From NCBI RefSeq assembly GCF_014692495.1, contig NZ_JACOIJ010000034.1, positions 1 through 37,499 of the forward strand: a stretch of 37,499 nt of DNA, given 5' to 3'. Numbering within the stretch: the first letter of the stretch is position 1; each line of letters starts with the position of its first letter. The stretch is from Sphingobacterium litopenaei (GTDB lineage: Bacteria > Bacteroidota > Bacteroidia > Sphingobacteriales > Sphingobacteriaceae). Below, in pieces: positions 8,650 through 18,075 of the stretch. The notes under the pieces were generated by a model, which made no database searches, had not been told where the DNA came from, and worked only from the letters and a program-made list of their open reading frames with translations. A program made the translations under genes and the position numbers.

Positions 8650-10134
8650 ATGATGAATTTTAAAATAGCTAAATATTATATATTATCAGCCGTAGTTTTG
8701 TCATTTAGTGCATGTGAAAAGTACTTGGACAAAACTCCTGATATGAGAACTGAAATAAATTCAGTTGAGAAAGTTGCTCAACTCGTTGGGAGTGCTTATC
8801 CATCATACAATTATCTAGCAATGGCAGAGCATTCTTCTGATAATGTTTCTGATAAAGGAGTTGGAGTAGGACAAAATGATTCGCCATATTCTGAATACTA
8901 TATGTGGGAAGATGTAGAGGGTTCAGGAAATAATACTCCAACACAATATTGGAATACAGTTTATGCAGGGATTGCAGCTGCAAATCATGCTCTAGAGGCA
9001 ATTGAAAATGGCGTCTTTAATGATGATGTATTACCATATAAAGGTGAAGCCCTTGTAGCTAGAGCCTATGGTCATTTTATGTTGAGTATTTTCTTTGCAC
9101 AGCCCTATAATATCGGAGGTGATAATTCTTCTCCAGGTATTCCTTATGTGGACAAACCTGAAACCGTAGCTTTAGCTCAATATTCTCGAGGCACGGTTCA
9201 AGAAACATATGATAAGATTCGAAAAGACTTAGAAGAAGGTATTCCTTTACTGAGAGGTGGAGTTTGGAAGGTTCCTAAATATCATTTTACTAGTTCTTCC
9301 GCTAATGCATTCGCTGCGCGATTTTATTTATTTACTGGTGAATATGAAAAAGCGATTCAAGCTGCTAATAATGTATTTCCAGGAGGTGACTTTACTGGTA
9401 AAGTCAGAGAGGTAAATTCTACTTTGAGACTAATGACTTCTGCTGAATATTTGATAGAAATGACGAAAATGGATAAGGATTTTAACCTTCTCATTCGTGA
9501 AACTTACAGCGTGTATCAAAGAACAAGTAGTTCAGTGTATCAAAGGTTTGGATATGGACAGAAGAAGTATAATGAATTTTTTGCAACGCCATTATTTTCA
9601 GGAACTACTTTATACACCAAGGGGCTAAGCTATAGCAGTGGTCAGCATTACACTTCCTATATGTGGAATGAGTTTTTTTATTACACTAATATACAAGCAG
9701 GAATTGGATATCCATACATTATGCAGCCTTTATTGACCTCAGATGAGGCATTATTTAATAGAGCAGAAGCATATGCACATACCGGTGATTTTGCTAAATC
9801 TCTTGCAGATATAAATTTTCTTTTGAGTCATAGAGTAAACAACTATAATGTCAATAGTCATTTATTAAATATTGATAAGGCTAAGGATGCATCTGGAAAA
9901 TCTGATCCAAAAGAAGCTTTAATTTATATTATATTGAAAATGAAACAGGCTGCATTTGTTACAGAAGGAATTAGGTGGATGGATATTGTACGCCACAAAC
10001 TTCCTGTAACACATGTTGTACTTGATGAGGATTCAGAGGAAACTGAACATGTTTTAGAGCCGAACGACCTTAGAAGAGTGTTCCAAATTCCTAGTGAGGC
10101 TAGCCTTGCTGGAGTAAGTCAAAATCCAAGATAA
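8650..10134 (+). CDS. SusD/RagB family nutrient-binding outer-membrane lipoprotein
   Basis: This encodes 494 residues with a lipoprotein signal peptide and lipobox cysteine (SFSAC, Cys22). SusD-family features follow: an N-terminal CEKYLDKTPDM, the helical segment with TQYWNTVYAGIAAANHALEAIE, YKGEALVARAYGHFMLSIFFAQPY, and the C-terminal TEGIRWMDIVRH ... LRRVFQIPSEASLAGVSQNPR. It should sit as a surface lid on the SusC barrel and capture substrate. The gene follows susC by 8 nt and precedes the metallohydrolase by 9 nt, indicating one operon. Two adjacent ATGs (8650 and 8653) are possible starts. Ligand specificity cannot be read from the sequence. Confidence 0.94.
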   Translation: MMNFKIAKYYILSAVVLSFSACEKYLDKTPDMRTEINSVEKVAQLVGSAYPSYNYLAMAEHSSDNVSDKGVGVGQNDSPYSEYYMWEDVEGSGNNTPTQYWNTVYAGIAAANHALEAIENGVFNDDVLPYKGEALVARAYGHFMLSIFFAQPYNIGGDNSSPGIPYVDKPETVALAQYSRGTVQETYDKIRKDLEEGIPLLRGGVWKVPKYHFTSSSANAFAARFYLFTGEYEKAIQAANNVFPGGDFTGKVREVNSTLRLMTSAEYLIEMTKMDKDFNLLIRETYSVYQRTSSSVYQRFGYGQKKYNEFFATPLFSGTTLYTKGLSYSSGQHYTSYMWNEFFYYTNIQAGIGYPYIMQPLLTSDEALFNRAEAYAHTGDFAKSLADINFLLSHRVNNYNVNSHLLNIDKAKDASGKSDPKEALIYIILKMKQAAFVTEGIRWMDIVRHKLPVTHVVLDEDSEETEHVLEPNDLRRVFQIPSEASLAGVSQNPR

Positions 10135-10143
10135 TTTAATGTT

Positions 10144-11562
10144 ATGATTTTAAGATTAATAAATATAGCACTAATTCTCACCATTGTAATGAATAGTTCA
10201 TGCAGTAAGAGTGATGATAATTTAGATGTGGATTTATCTAAATATAATTATGATAATTTTGAAAAACTTCCTATTGATAACTATATATATAATACATTGA
10301 CCAAGCCTTACAATGTAGAAGTAGTATACCGATTCGATAGAAGCCACACAGATATTTCTAAGAATATTTCACCTCCAAAAATAGAAAAGGTACAACCTGC
10401 GGTAGATATGATTCTTAAAGGGTTTATCAAACCCTATGAAAAGTTAGGTGGTGAAAGAATGATTAAAGAATATACTCCGAAACAATTTGTTTTATTTGGT
10501 TCGCATGCGTATAATGACAATGGTAGTGTAACTTTAGGTACTGCGGATGGTGGTAGAAGGGTTGTACTTTATGATGTAAATAATATTAGTGAAGCTAATG
10601 GTACTGATATCCAAAGAAGATTGCGCACAATACATCATGAGTTTACACATATTTTGAATCAAATGGTTGCAATTCCTCCATCTTTTAGAACCATAACAGC
10701 AGATCATGTTGACAATTGGTTAGCTGCAGAAAATACTGATGCAGAAGCAAAAAGATTAGGGTTTGTGTCTCGATATTCTAGAAGTTCTTTTGGGGAAGAT
10801 TTTGCAGAAATGGTAGCTCATTTATTGATTGAGGGACAGACTTGGTTTGATAACTATGTAGCAGAAATTCCTGATGCAAAGTATAGAGACCGAATTAGGT
10901 TAAAGGAATCCGTTGTGAAGGAATATTTTAAATCTTATTTTGGGATTGATTTTGTCGAATTGCAAGATGAAATGAAAAGAGTTCTAACAAATGATTATCT
11001 AGTGAGTTTTCCTGAAGATAAAACCAAAGAATTACATTTTTCTCTTCTTCAAAATAAAGTTAGTACAATAAGATACACTGTTGGAGCGGAATATTTGACT
11101 ACTCATGGAGACCCTTCAATTATTAAGACTCTGCTACAAAATGCTCAAATTGAATTACGTGCAGTAGGCTCTGTAACAGCAAACGGTTTAATCGATCATA
11201 TTGAATTTAGATTTACAAATCAAGAAGAAATGACATTGCGTGTAGCATTTCGAACTGCTGCAGGAGGAACTATTTATTCATGTGATTATTTCTTCAAAAT
11301 GAATATAAATCCATTAAATGGTGATATAAATTTTATAAAATCTGTGAATGCATCTGGAGCACATAATAGTGGAACGAATGCACAATATACTAATCCTGGA
11401 TTTGAGAAATATATCTTACCATATTTATCCGCAAGAACCTTTGTAGCATCATGGTTACCAACATCAATACCATCCACAAGTCCGTTATATCGTACTTTTG
11501 GAGGTTTTTATGTGAAGGGAACCCCAACTAATTATATTTATGGACCTATAGTATTGAAATAA
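10144..11562 (+). CDS. Substrate-import-associated zinc metallohydrolase lipoprotein (HExxH)
   Basis: This encodes 472 residues. The N-terminus is a lipoprotein signal with Cys20 (MNSSC), followed by the acidic stretch SKSDDN that favours surface display in Bacteroidota. The catalytic motif HEFTH lies at residues 165-169, and a likely third zinc ligand lies in the GEDFAEM segment around residues 217-223. This matches the zinc-binding metallopeptidase family regularly encoded beside SusC/SusD pairs. The region after about residue 327 is not part of the peptidase core and resembles the C-terminus of the next protein (L.V.F...GGT.Y ... GG.Y ... YG). The protein probably cleaves a substrate at the cell surface before or during import. 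A peptide substrate is suggested by the HExxH fold but is not proven. Confidence 0.85.
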   Translation: MILRLINIALILTIVMNSSCSKSDDNLDVDLSKYNYDNFEKLPIDNYIYNTLTKPYNVEVVYRFDRSHTDISKNISPPKIEKVQPAVDMILKGFIKPYEKLGGERMIKEYTPKQFVLFGSHAYNDNGSVTLGTADGGRRVVLYDVNNISEANGTDIQRRLRTIHHEFTHILNQMVAIPPSFRTITADHVDNWLAAENTDAEAKRLGFVSRYSRSSFGEDFAEMVAHLLIEGQTWFDNYVAEIPDAKYRDRIRLKESVVKEYFKSYFGIDFVELQDEMKRVLTNDYLVSFPEDKTKELHFSLLQNKVSTIRYTVGAEYLTTHGDPSIIKTLLQNAQIELRAVGSVTANGLIDHIEFRFTNQEEMTLRVAFRTAAGGTIYSCDYFFKMNINPLNGDINFIKSVNASGAHNSGTNAQYTNPGFEKYILPYLSARTFVASWLPTSIPSTSPLYRTFGGFYVKGTPTNYIYGPIVLK

Positions 11563-11564
11563 TC

Positions 11565-12881
11565 ATGAAAAATATTATTTTATTTATAACCTCATTTCTT
11601 TTATTTACGGGGTGCCACAAGCATGAGGCAGAGAATTTATTCGATGCTTTACCAGAGGAAAGGATTAATGAAAAATTAAACGAGTTGAGATCAAAATTGC
11701 TGGAGTCACCAAGTGGCTGGAAAGCAACACTTAATACTGGTACTACTACTACTAAGGGTGCATATAATTTTTATATTAATTTTGAAGATGTAAATAATTA
11801 TTCTATACAAGGTGATTTAAATGAGACAAGTTCTACAGAGTGGCAGATTGCTACATATAGAATAATTTGGGCTATGAATGCCTCCTTAGTTTTCGATACT
11901 TTTTCCTATTTAACCTATCTACAAGAGCCATCATCCTCCTACGGAGGTACGGCGCCACATGGATATAGAAGTGATATAGAATTTGAGTATATAAGATCAT
12001 CAGAAGATAGTGTGTTTTTGAAGGGAAAAAAATATCAACATGATTTTTTGTTAACAAAAATTTCCACGAGCGATAAACAGGCTTTAGATAATAAGGAATT
12101 AAAGTCAAAAATTGACCAAGTAACTGCTTTTTTTGCTAATAATCTTAATAGTTACTTTCAAATCGATAATAGTGACATAAAATATGCAGTTTCGATTGAT
12201 AGAATTGGTAGGCAGATCATTTTGAATTGGATGGAGAATGACAAAGTTGAATCAGTTATATCATCATTTGCATATAGCTTAGAAGGGATTGATATATTCA
12301 AACCAATTAATGTTAAAGGAAATATTATTAGCAAAATTGTTATAAATAATAATAATGCCGAAGCAAAATCAACTTCAAGTTCCTTTATAATAAAAAATAA
12401 TCCAACGCCGATTCTTCCTATAACTTCCTTATTTGGATCAAACGCCGCTTTTAATGCTATTGTAATCAATGGTCCAAATATGCCCGTAGGAATTACATCG
12501 CAATTTAATACTTTATGGCAAGGACAATTAAATCTTTATGCTAATAATAATGCAACAATGGTATCCTGTATTTTCAAATTAAATAACTCCACCACAGCTT
12601 CATTATTAGTAAGGTTTAATATTGGAGGAACTGTTTATTTAGCACAATCTGATTATAATTATACACTTGTTGAAGGAATATTGAAGCTGTCAGCGCCTAT
12701 ATCTACAAATGGCAATTATAATAACGGTTGGGTAACTACTGATATTAAAAATTATTTTAGTGCAGGAGAGTTCAAAATTGATTATGCAGTAAGTACAAAT
12801 CCAGATGTTGTAAATATAGGTGGATTGTATAAAGTAAATAATCCTAGCTCATTTTTCTATGGAAAATTAGAAAAAAATTAA
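11565..12881 (+). CDS. DUF4302 family lipoprotein
   Basis: This encodes 438 residues with a lipobox cysteine at position 17 (LLFTGC). The DUF4302-type N-terminal region includes FDALPEERINEKLNELRSKLLESPSGWKATL, a middle segment YRSDIEFEYIRSSEDSVFLKGKKYQHDFLLTKI, and a beta-rich C-terminus (LLVRFNIGGTVYLAQSDYNY ... GGLYKVNNPSSFFYG). The biochemical function of this family is not known to me. It starts 2 nt after the metallohydrolase stop and is the last gene of the island, before a strong terminator. Codon use is markedly AT-rich (many AAT and ATA codons) compared with mutS or fbp. Its C-terminal third appears related to the C-terminus of the metallohydrolase, suggesting a shared binding or docking module. 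Confidence 0.85.
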   Translation: MKNIILFITSFLLFTGCHKHEAENLFDALPEERINEKLNELRSKLLESPSGWKATLNTGTTTTKGAYNFYINFEDVNNYSIQGDLNETSSTEWQIATYRIIWAMNASLVFDTFSYLTYLQEPSSSYGGTAPHGYRSDIEFEYIRSSEDSVFLKGKKYQHDFLLTKISTSDKQALDNKELKSKIDQVTAFFANNLNSYFQIDNSDIKYAVSIDRIGRQIILNWMENDKVESVISSFAYSLEGIDIFKPINVKGNIISKIVINNNNAEAKSTSSSFIIKNNPTPILPITSLFGSNAAFNAIVINGPNMPVGITSQFNTLWQGQLNLYANNNATMVSCIFKLNNSTTASLLVRFNIGGTVYLAQSDYNYTLVEGILKLSAPISTNGNYNNGWVTTDIKNYFSAGEFKIDYAVSTNPDVVNIGGLYKVNNPSSFFYGKLEKN

Positions 12882-12918
12882 GAAATAAAAGGGAGCTATT
12901 TAGCTCCCTTTTATTTCT
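12881..12918. terminator. Strong bidirectional terminator between the SUS island and mtgA
   Basis: A perfect inverted repeat has 18-nt arms (12881-12898 and 12901-12918) with the core GGGAGCTA/TAGCTCCC and A/T-rich flanks. It begins at the last base of the DUF4302 stop codon and overlaps the mtgA stop codon (12917-12919), so it serves both convergent transcripts. Confidence 0.88.
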
Positions 12919-13672
12919 ATTCTGGTACGGTATAATGATTTAAATATCGGACGATGCTGTTAGCTCGAGTGTTGACATAGCGCGAAGGTCTGCGAGCATC
13001 CCATTTACGGGGATTGGGAAGTATCGCGATGATCAATGCGGCTTCTTTTTTGGTTAAACTTTTACCCGATTTATCAAAATAGTATTGCGCAGCAGCTTCA
13101 GCTCCATATACGCCCTGACCCATTTCAATAACATTGAGATATACTTCCAAAATTCTCTTTTTGGGCCAGAATAATTCAATCAAAAAAGTAAAATACGTTT
13201 CTAACCCTTTACGTACCCAAGAACGTTGTGGCCATAAGAATACATTTTTTGCTGTTTGTTGAGAAATTGTAGATCCCCCGCGAAGAGGTTTACCATCCTT
13301 ATTTTTCTCAAAAGCTTCCATAATGGCTTTTGTATCAAATCCATTATGCGTCATGAAATGTGCGTCTTCACCTGCAATAGCAGCTTTTTTAAGATTCGTT
13401 GATAACTCCTCATAATTCAACCATTCCTTTTCAATCTTGAAACCTTTGCCCGCTGCTTTCCATTCGAAACCTCGTTTTATCATTAAAAAAGTAACAGGAG
13501 GATTAATAAAGCGTAAGGCTAAAACCCAAAATATGGTGACAGCAAAAAATCCAAGTACGATACGAATAGTCCACTTTTTTGTAATTTGAATCCAATTTCT
13601 GGAGGTTGATTTTCGCGTATTAGTTTTTTTGCGAGGAGAAGATGAATTTGAATTTGTTCTTTTGATAGCCAT
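12917..13672 (-). CDS. mtgA: Monofunctional biosynthetic peptidoglycan transglycosylase (GT51)
   Basis: This encodes 251 residues. A basic, Ser/Thr-rich N-terminus leads into one membrane anchor near residues 33-52 (IVLGFFAVTIFWVLALRFI). The GT51 domain then shows AGEDAHFMTHNGFD (catalytic Glu), GGSTISQQTAKNVFLWPQRSWVRKGLE and KKRILEVYLNVIEMGQGVYGAEAAAQYYF. There is no transpeptidase domain, and the length fits MtgA. The enzyme polymerises lipid II into glycan strands on the periplasmic face of the inner membrane. It is convergent with the SUS island across a shared terminator and divergent from the DUF2200 gene. Confidence 0.95.
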   Translation of the reverse strand: MAIKRTNSNSSSPRKKTNTRKSTSRNWIQITKKWTIRIVLGFFAVTIFWVLALRFINPPVTFLMIKRGFEWKAAGKGFKIEKEWLNYEELSTNLKKAAIAGEDAHFMTHNGFDTKAIMEAFEKNKDGKPLRGGSTISQQTAKNVFLWPQRSWVRKGLETYFTFLIELFWPKKRILEVYLNVIEMGQGVYGAEAAAQYYFDKSGKSLTKKEAALIIAILPNPRKWDARRPSRYVNTRANSIVRYLNHYTVPE

Positions 13673-13697
13673 GACTATTCGATACGGTATTTTGATG

Positions 13698-13705
13698 CAA
13701 ACCTA
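13698..13705 (-). promoter_or_regulatory. Candidate -7 box for mtgA
   Basis: The minus strand reads TAGGTTTG, an exact TAnnTTTG match, 25 nt upstream of the mtgA ATG. No clear TTTG -33 element is seen at the expected distance. Confidence 0.35.
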
Positions 13706-13806
13706 ACGAAAAAATGGACAATATGCACGAGGATTTGTAACTTGTATGGTAATATATTTCTTAGTAGTGAGAAATGGAGAACGGTTAAATTATAATAATT
13801 CTACAG

Positions 13807-14169
13807 ATGAAAGATACAAGTAAACACGATCAAAAAATCGCGAAAATGATATTTGCGTCGGTTTATCCACATTATGTGACTAAAGTCGAGAAAAAGGAAC
13901 GAACCAAAGAAGAATTACATGAGGTTATTTCTTGGTTAACAGGTTTTTCAGAAGAAGAAATTCACCAACATATCAACAATAAATCTACTTTCAAGGAATT
14001 TTTCGATGCGGCAAAATTAAATGAAAATGCATATTTGATTACAGGGGTGATTTGTGGGTACCGTATAGAAGAAATCGAGAATCCGTTGACCCAGAAAGCG
14101 CGATACTTAGACAAGCTGGTAGATGAACTGGCAAAAGGCAAGAAAATGGAAAAAATCTTAAGAAAATAA
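13807..14169 (+). CDS. DUF2200 family protein
   Basis: This encodes 120 residues, a small soluble helical protein with the family's recognisable pattern. The N-terminus KIAKMIFASVYPHYVTKVEKKERTKEEL is followed by VISWLTGFSEEEIHQHI, then FFDAAKLNENAYLITGVICGYRIEEIENPLTQKARYLDKLVDELAKGK. The biological role of DUF2200 proteins is not established to my knowledge. There is no signal peptide or membrane segment, so it is cytoplasmic. It sits between mtgA (divergent) and mutS (same strand, 111 nt downstream) with a weak hairpin after it, so it is probably its own transcript. Confidence 0.85.
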   Translation: MKDTSKHDQKIAKMIFASVYPHYVTKVEKKERTKEELHEVISWLTGFSEEEIHQHINNKSTFKEFFDAAKLNENAYLITGVICGYRIEEIENPLTQKARYLDKLVDELAKGKKMEKILRK

Positions 14170-14171
14170 GA

Positions 14172-14198
14172 AAAATCAATCGATTATCAATTGATTTT
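14172..14198 (+). terminator. Possible weak terminator after the DUF2200 gene
   Basis: AAAATCAAT (14172-14180) pairs with ATTGATTTT (14190-14198) around a 9-nt loop just after the stop codon. The stem is A/T-rich and followed only by a short T run, so termination would be inefficient. Confidence 0.4.
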
Positions 14199-14280
14199 GT
14201 GCAAAAATTAAGCCTTTTTTGCCCTTGTCAAATCACGGCTTTTATCTTATTTTTACGCTTCAACTAAAATTTATTTTCCA

Positions 14281-16887
14281 TTGGCAAAGGCAAAGAAAGA
14301 AACTCCTCTAATGCAGCAATATAATAGCATCAAAGCTAAATATCCAGGTGCATTACTGTTATTTCGGGTAGGTGATTTTTATGAGACGTTTGGTGAAGAT
14401 GCGATTAAAGCTGCTGGAATTTTGGGTATTGTTCAAACCAAAAGAGGTAATGGGACGGAATCCGAAACGGCTTTAGCCGGTTTTCCACATCATTCGCTCG
14501 AAACCTATTTGCCAAAGTTGGTGCGCGCTGGATGTCGTGTCGCTATCTGTGACCAATTAGAAGATCCAAAACAAACGAAAACTATTGTCAAACGTGGCGT
14601 TACAGAATTGGTTACACCAGGAGTCTCGTACAATGACAATATCGTACAGCAAAAATCCAACAATTACCTTGCTTCTGTCTATTTTGAAAAAAGCACAGTC
14701 GGAATTTCTTTCTTAGATATTTCGACAGGTGAATTTTTAGTTGCGCAAGGTAATGTAAACTATATTGATAAATTACTTCAAGGGTTCAAACCGACGGAAG
14801 TGATAATGCCTCGCAAACAATCCAAAGAATTTTTAGAACAGTTTGGAGCGTCGTATTATACATATTTTTTGGACGAATGGCCTTATTCGGGTGATTACGC
14901 CAATGAAACTTTACTAAAGCATTTTGAGGTTAATTCTTTGAAAGGTTTTGGTATTGACCGAATGACTGTTGGAATTGTGTCTGCTGGTGTTGCTTTGCAT
15001 TATCTGAATGAAACCGAACACCGAAATCTGCAGCATATTTCAAATATTGCACGTATCGAGGAAGATCGCTTTATGTGGTTGGATCGTTTTACGATTCGCA
15101 ATCTGGAATTAATTGGCTCTGCTAATGAAAATGCAACTACGCTTTCGGATGTGTTGGACGAAACGGCTTCCCCAATGGGTGCGCGTCTATTGAAGCGTTG
15201 GATTGTGATGCCACTGAAAGATCGTAAATCCATTCAGGAACGTTTGAATGTGGTGGATTATTTCTACCAGCATCGTGATTTGCGAGATGAATTGATTCGT
15301 GAAATCAAGCAAGTAGGGGATTTAGAACGATTGATTTCCAAAATAGGTTTGCTTAAAGCCAATCCGCGTGAAATTATTCAATTAAAACGTTCGTTATATG
15401 CTACTGAAAAGCTAAAAGAACTGACAAATGTCTCAGAGTCGGAAGCTTTGCGAATGATTTCGGAGCAGCTAAATGCTTGCACAATCATTCGTGAAAAGAT
15501 TGAGCAAACTATTCAAGCAGAACCACCTGTTTTGCTCAACAAAGGTAATGTTATAGCGGATGGCGTTGATGAAGATTTGGACAAATTACGTAAGATTGCT
15601 TTTGGAGGAAAAGATTATTTAGTTGAAATCCAACGTCGTGAAGCAGAAGCAACGGGTATTCCATCTTTAAAAATTGCTTTCAATAATGTGTTTGGCTATT
15701 ATCTCGAAGTGACCAATACACACAAAGATAAAGTGCCAGAAAGCTGGATTCGTAAACAAACCTTGGTGAATGCAGAGCGTTACATCACGGAAGAGCTGAA
15801 AGAATACGAAGAACAAATTTTAGGTGCGGAAGAGAAAATTCAGGTTATTGAAAATAGAATTTACGGCGAGTTGCTGGTTTCTATTGCCGAATACATCAAG
15901 CCTATTCAATTGAATGCACAATTGATTGCTAAATTGGATGTATTGCTCAATTTTGCGACAATAGCAGAGAAGAATTATTACTCAAAACCTGAAATTTCGG
16001 ATTCCAAAATTTTAGATATCAAAGGAGGTCGTCATCCTGTGATTGAAAAGAATCTTCCGATTGGGGAGGATTATATCACAAACGACACGTATCTCGATCC
16101 AGAAACACAACAAATTATTATTATCACCGGTCCTAATATGGCGGGTAAATCGGCGCTATTGCGTCAGACTGGTTTGATCGTGTTGATGGCACAGATAGGA
16201 TCTTTTATTCCTGCAAAAGAAGCGCATATAGGTTTGGTGGATAAGATTTTCACCCGGGTAGGAGCTTCTGATAATTTATCATCTGGTGAATCAACCTTTA
16301 TGGTGGAAATGAATGAGACCGCAAGTATTATGAATAACCTGTCGGATCGTTCGTTGATCTTATTAGATGAAATTGGTCGGGGCACAAGTACATACGATGG
16401 GATTTCTATTGCGTGGGCTATTGCCGAATTCTTGCACAATCATCCTTCAGCACGAGCGAAGACGTTATTTGCCACGCACTATCACGAACTAAATGAACTG
16501 AATAACTCTATGCCGCGCATTAAAAATTATAATGTGACGGTGAAAGAAGTAAATAATAAAGTTATATTCTTACGTAAGTTAATGCCAGGTGGCTCTGAGC
16601 ATAGTTTTGGTATTCACGTCGCTAAATTGGCGGGTATGCCTCCAAAATTAATTGGTCGTGCTTCGGAAATCCTTAAACGTTTAGAGCAAGAGCGTACTGG
16701 TGGAGAGAAAATCAAAGACAGTATGCGCAAAATCCAAAAACAAGCGCATCAATTACAAATGTTTGCCATTGATGATCCTGTCTTAGAAAAAATCCGTGAT
16801 ATGCTGAACCATTTGGATGTCAACTCGCTGACTCCAGTGGAGGCATTAATGAAATTAGACGAAATTCAACGCGTTTTAAAAAGTTAA
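14281..16887 (+). CDS. mutS: DNA mismatch repair protein MutS
   Basis: This encodes 868 residues with the full MutS architecture. The mismatch-recognition Phe-x-Glu lies in [13 protein letters not shown] near the N-terminus. Connector and core domains follow, with a clamp region. The ABC-type ATPase carries Walker A GPNMAGKS (about residues 617-624), [18 protein letters not shown], Walker [17 protein letters not shown] and the HYHELNEL segment. A helix-turn-helix dimerisation region closes the protein. It recognises mispairs and starts repair in the cytoplasm. The start is a TTG at 14281; I keep it because the [14 protein letters not shown] opening matches MutS N-termini in related bacteria, whereas the first ATG (14311) would remove conserved residues. 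Its 3' end overlaps the convergent OMP gene by 4 nt. Confidence 0.97.
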   Translation: MAKAKKETPLMQQYNSIKAKYPGALLLFRVGDFYETFGEDAIKAAGILGIVQTKRGNGTESETALAGFPHHSLETYLPKLVRAGCRVAICDQLEDPKQTKTIVKRGVTELVTPGVSYNDNIVQQKSNNYLASVYFEKSTVGISFLDISTGEFLVAQGNVNYIDKLLQGFKPTEVIMPRKQSKEFLEQFGASYYTYFLDEWPYSGDYANETLLKHFEVNSLKGFGIDRMTVGIVSAGVALHYLNETEHRNLQHISNIARIEEDRFMWLDRFTIRNLELIGSANENATTLSDVLDETASPMGARLLKRWIVMPLKDRKSIQERLNVVDYFYQHRDLRDELIREIKQVGDLERLISKIGLLKANPREIIQLKRSLYATEKLKELTNVSESEALRMISEQLNACTIIREKIEQTIQAEPPVLLNKGNVIADGVDEDLDKLRKIAFGGKDYLVEIQRREAEATGIPSLKIAFNNVFGYYLEVTNTHKDKVPESWIRKQTLVNAERYITEELKEYEEQILGAEEKIQVIENRIYGELLVSIAEYIKPIQLNAQLIAKLDVLLNFATIAEKNYYSKPEISDSKILDIKGGRHPVIEKNLPIGEDYITNDTYLDPETQQIIIITGPNMAGKSALLRQTGLIVLMAQIGSFIPAKEAHIGLVDKIFTRVGASDNLSSGESTFMVEMNETASIMNNLSDRSLILLDEIGRGTSTYDGISIAWAIAEFLHNHPSARAKTLFATHYHELNELNNSMPRIKNYNVTVKEVNNKVIFLRKLMPGGSEHSFGIHVAKLAGMPPKLIGRASEILKRLEQERTGGEKIKDSMRKIQKQAHQLQMFAIDDPVLEKIRDMLNHLDVNSLTPVEALMKLDEIQRVLKS

Positions 16888-18002
16888 AAACGTACAAAAA
16901 ACTCGAAAGATGCGTATTTGGATGGGATGTCTGATTTCAATCGGCTATCCCATTTATACGGCACTAAATGTACATTACTTTCGATACCGATGTAGGTTTT
17001 CTTTGCGATGTGTCGCATAATTGAAATACCTAAGCTTGAATGCAAGGTTTGCACATTTCTGAATCGCATCGTTTCGGTTTCATTGCCATCATCGTCTTCT
17101 CCGTAAACAGTTTCGGATAATCCAGTCCAAATAAAACCATAGCCCAAATTGATTTTAGGTAAGATGATAAATCGACTTTTATCCAATAATTTATACCCTA
17201 CACCTAAGGCGATTACATGACTTGATTTTGATTCTACCTCACGAATTTCCTCTTTATAGACAAAGTCGAATGCCGGAGCTTTAGAATGTGCGCGAAATTT
17301 GTAATGAATGTCCAATACAAAATCATTGATAAAAGGAGTCATATAAGACAAACCTCCTGTAACCAACTTTCCAAAATAGTAATTCTCCCCAATAGGTTGG
17401 AAAGAGCCGATGTGTACGCCAAAAGTATTCTTTTGCTTGTGTTGATCCACTTCTATACGCTCTTTCATCTTCTTGTCAGGTGCTGATTCAGGCTGCATAA
17501 TATTTAAGTAGGAATCGATATCATCTTTAAAAAGATGCAATAATGCTTCTTCTTCCTTGTTTATGTTATTATATGTAGGAGAGTTCAAAAGAGCAGTCGC
17601 TTTGATTTTTAATAAAGAATCTGTTGAATGGCCAAGCGGAACGTAATCATATTTCTTCTTATTTTGCTGATAAACAGTTCTATTTTCATACGAATCATCC
17701 CACCGAGTAATTAATTTGCTGTCAAATTTATTTTTAAAATATTTTGAACGTAGCTGATCGGTATTAGTCTTGTTTATAATCTGATAGATTAATCGCGTAC
17801 GCAATGTGAATTCAGATTCTCCACAGCTTGCTTCCATAGTATTCAAAGTCTGTGCAATTCCTTCGTAATCATTACGCTGTAACTGAGTGAGGAGTTTTTC
17901 AATTGCAATAGCCGTAACCGTTTCGCATTGGTTTTGGGCAAACAGGGAAAAAGTGCTGATAAATAAAAAAAGAAAAGTTATAACAGGTTTTATAATCTTC
18001 AT
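16884..18002 (-). CDS. Hypothetical exported protein with predicted outer-membrane beta-barrel C-terminus
   Basis: This encodes 372 residues. A clear signal peptide ([23 protein letters not shown]) is followed by a helical N-terminal third that contains two cysteines ([25 protein letters not shown] ... [10 protein letters not shown]). A beta-rich second half contains alternating strands such as [29 protein letters not shown] and [32 protein letters not shown]. It ends FEFFVRF, and a terminal phenylalanine is typical of barrels inserted by BamA. I do not recognise a named family. It is a single gene diverging from trmN6; its stop overlaps the mutS stop (shared TTAA). The helical front may face the periplasm. 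Function unknown. Confidence 0.75.
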   Translation of the reverse strand: MKIIKPVITFLFLFISTFSLFAQNQCETVTAIAIEKLLTQLQRNDYEGIAQTLNTMEASCGESEFTLRTRLIYQIINKTNTDQLRSKYFKNKFDSKLITRWDDSYENRTVYQQNKKKYDYVPLGHSTDSLLKIKATALLNSPTYNNINKEEEALLHLFKDDIDSYLNIMQPESAPDKKMKERIEVDQHKQKNTFGVHIGSFQPIGENYYFGKLVTGGLSYMTPFINDFVLDIHYKFRAHSKAPAFDFVYKEEIREVESKSSHVIALGVGYKLLDKSRFIILPKINLGYGFIWTGLSETVYGEDDDGNETETMRFRNVQTLHSSLGISIMRHIAKKTYIGIESNVHLVPYKWDSRLKSDIPSKYASFEFFVRF

Positions 18003-18062
18003 AGTGGTTAGTTTAATACTAAAGTATGTATAATATTCAAATTCTTAAAACGCAAAAATGTA

Positions 18063-18070
18063 TACCTTTG
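18063..18070 (+). promoter_or_regulatory. Candidate -7 box for trmN6
   Basis: TACCTTTG is an exact TAnnTTTG match and ends 5 nt before the chosen trmN6 ATG (18076). If it is real, transcription starts at or almost at the start codon, giving a leaderless mRNA. No clear -33 TTTG is visible. Confidence 0.45.
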
Positions 18071-18075
18071 CTGCA

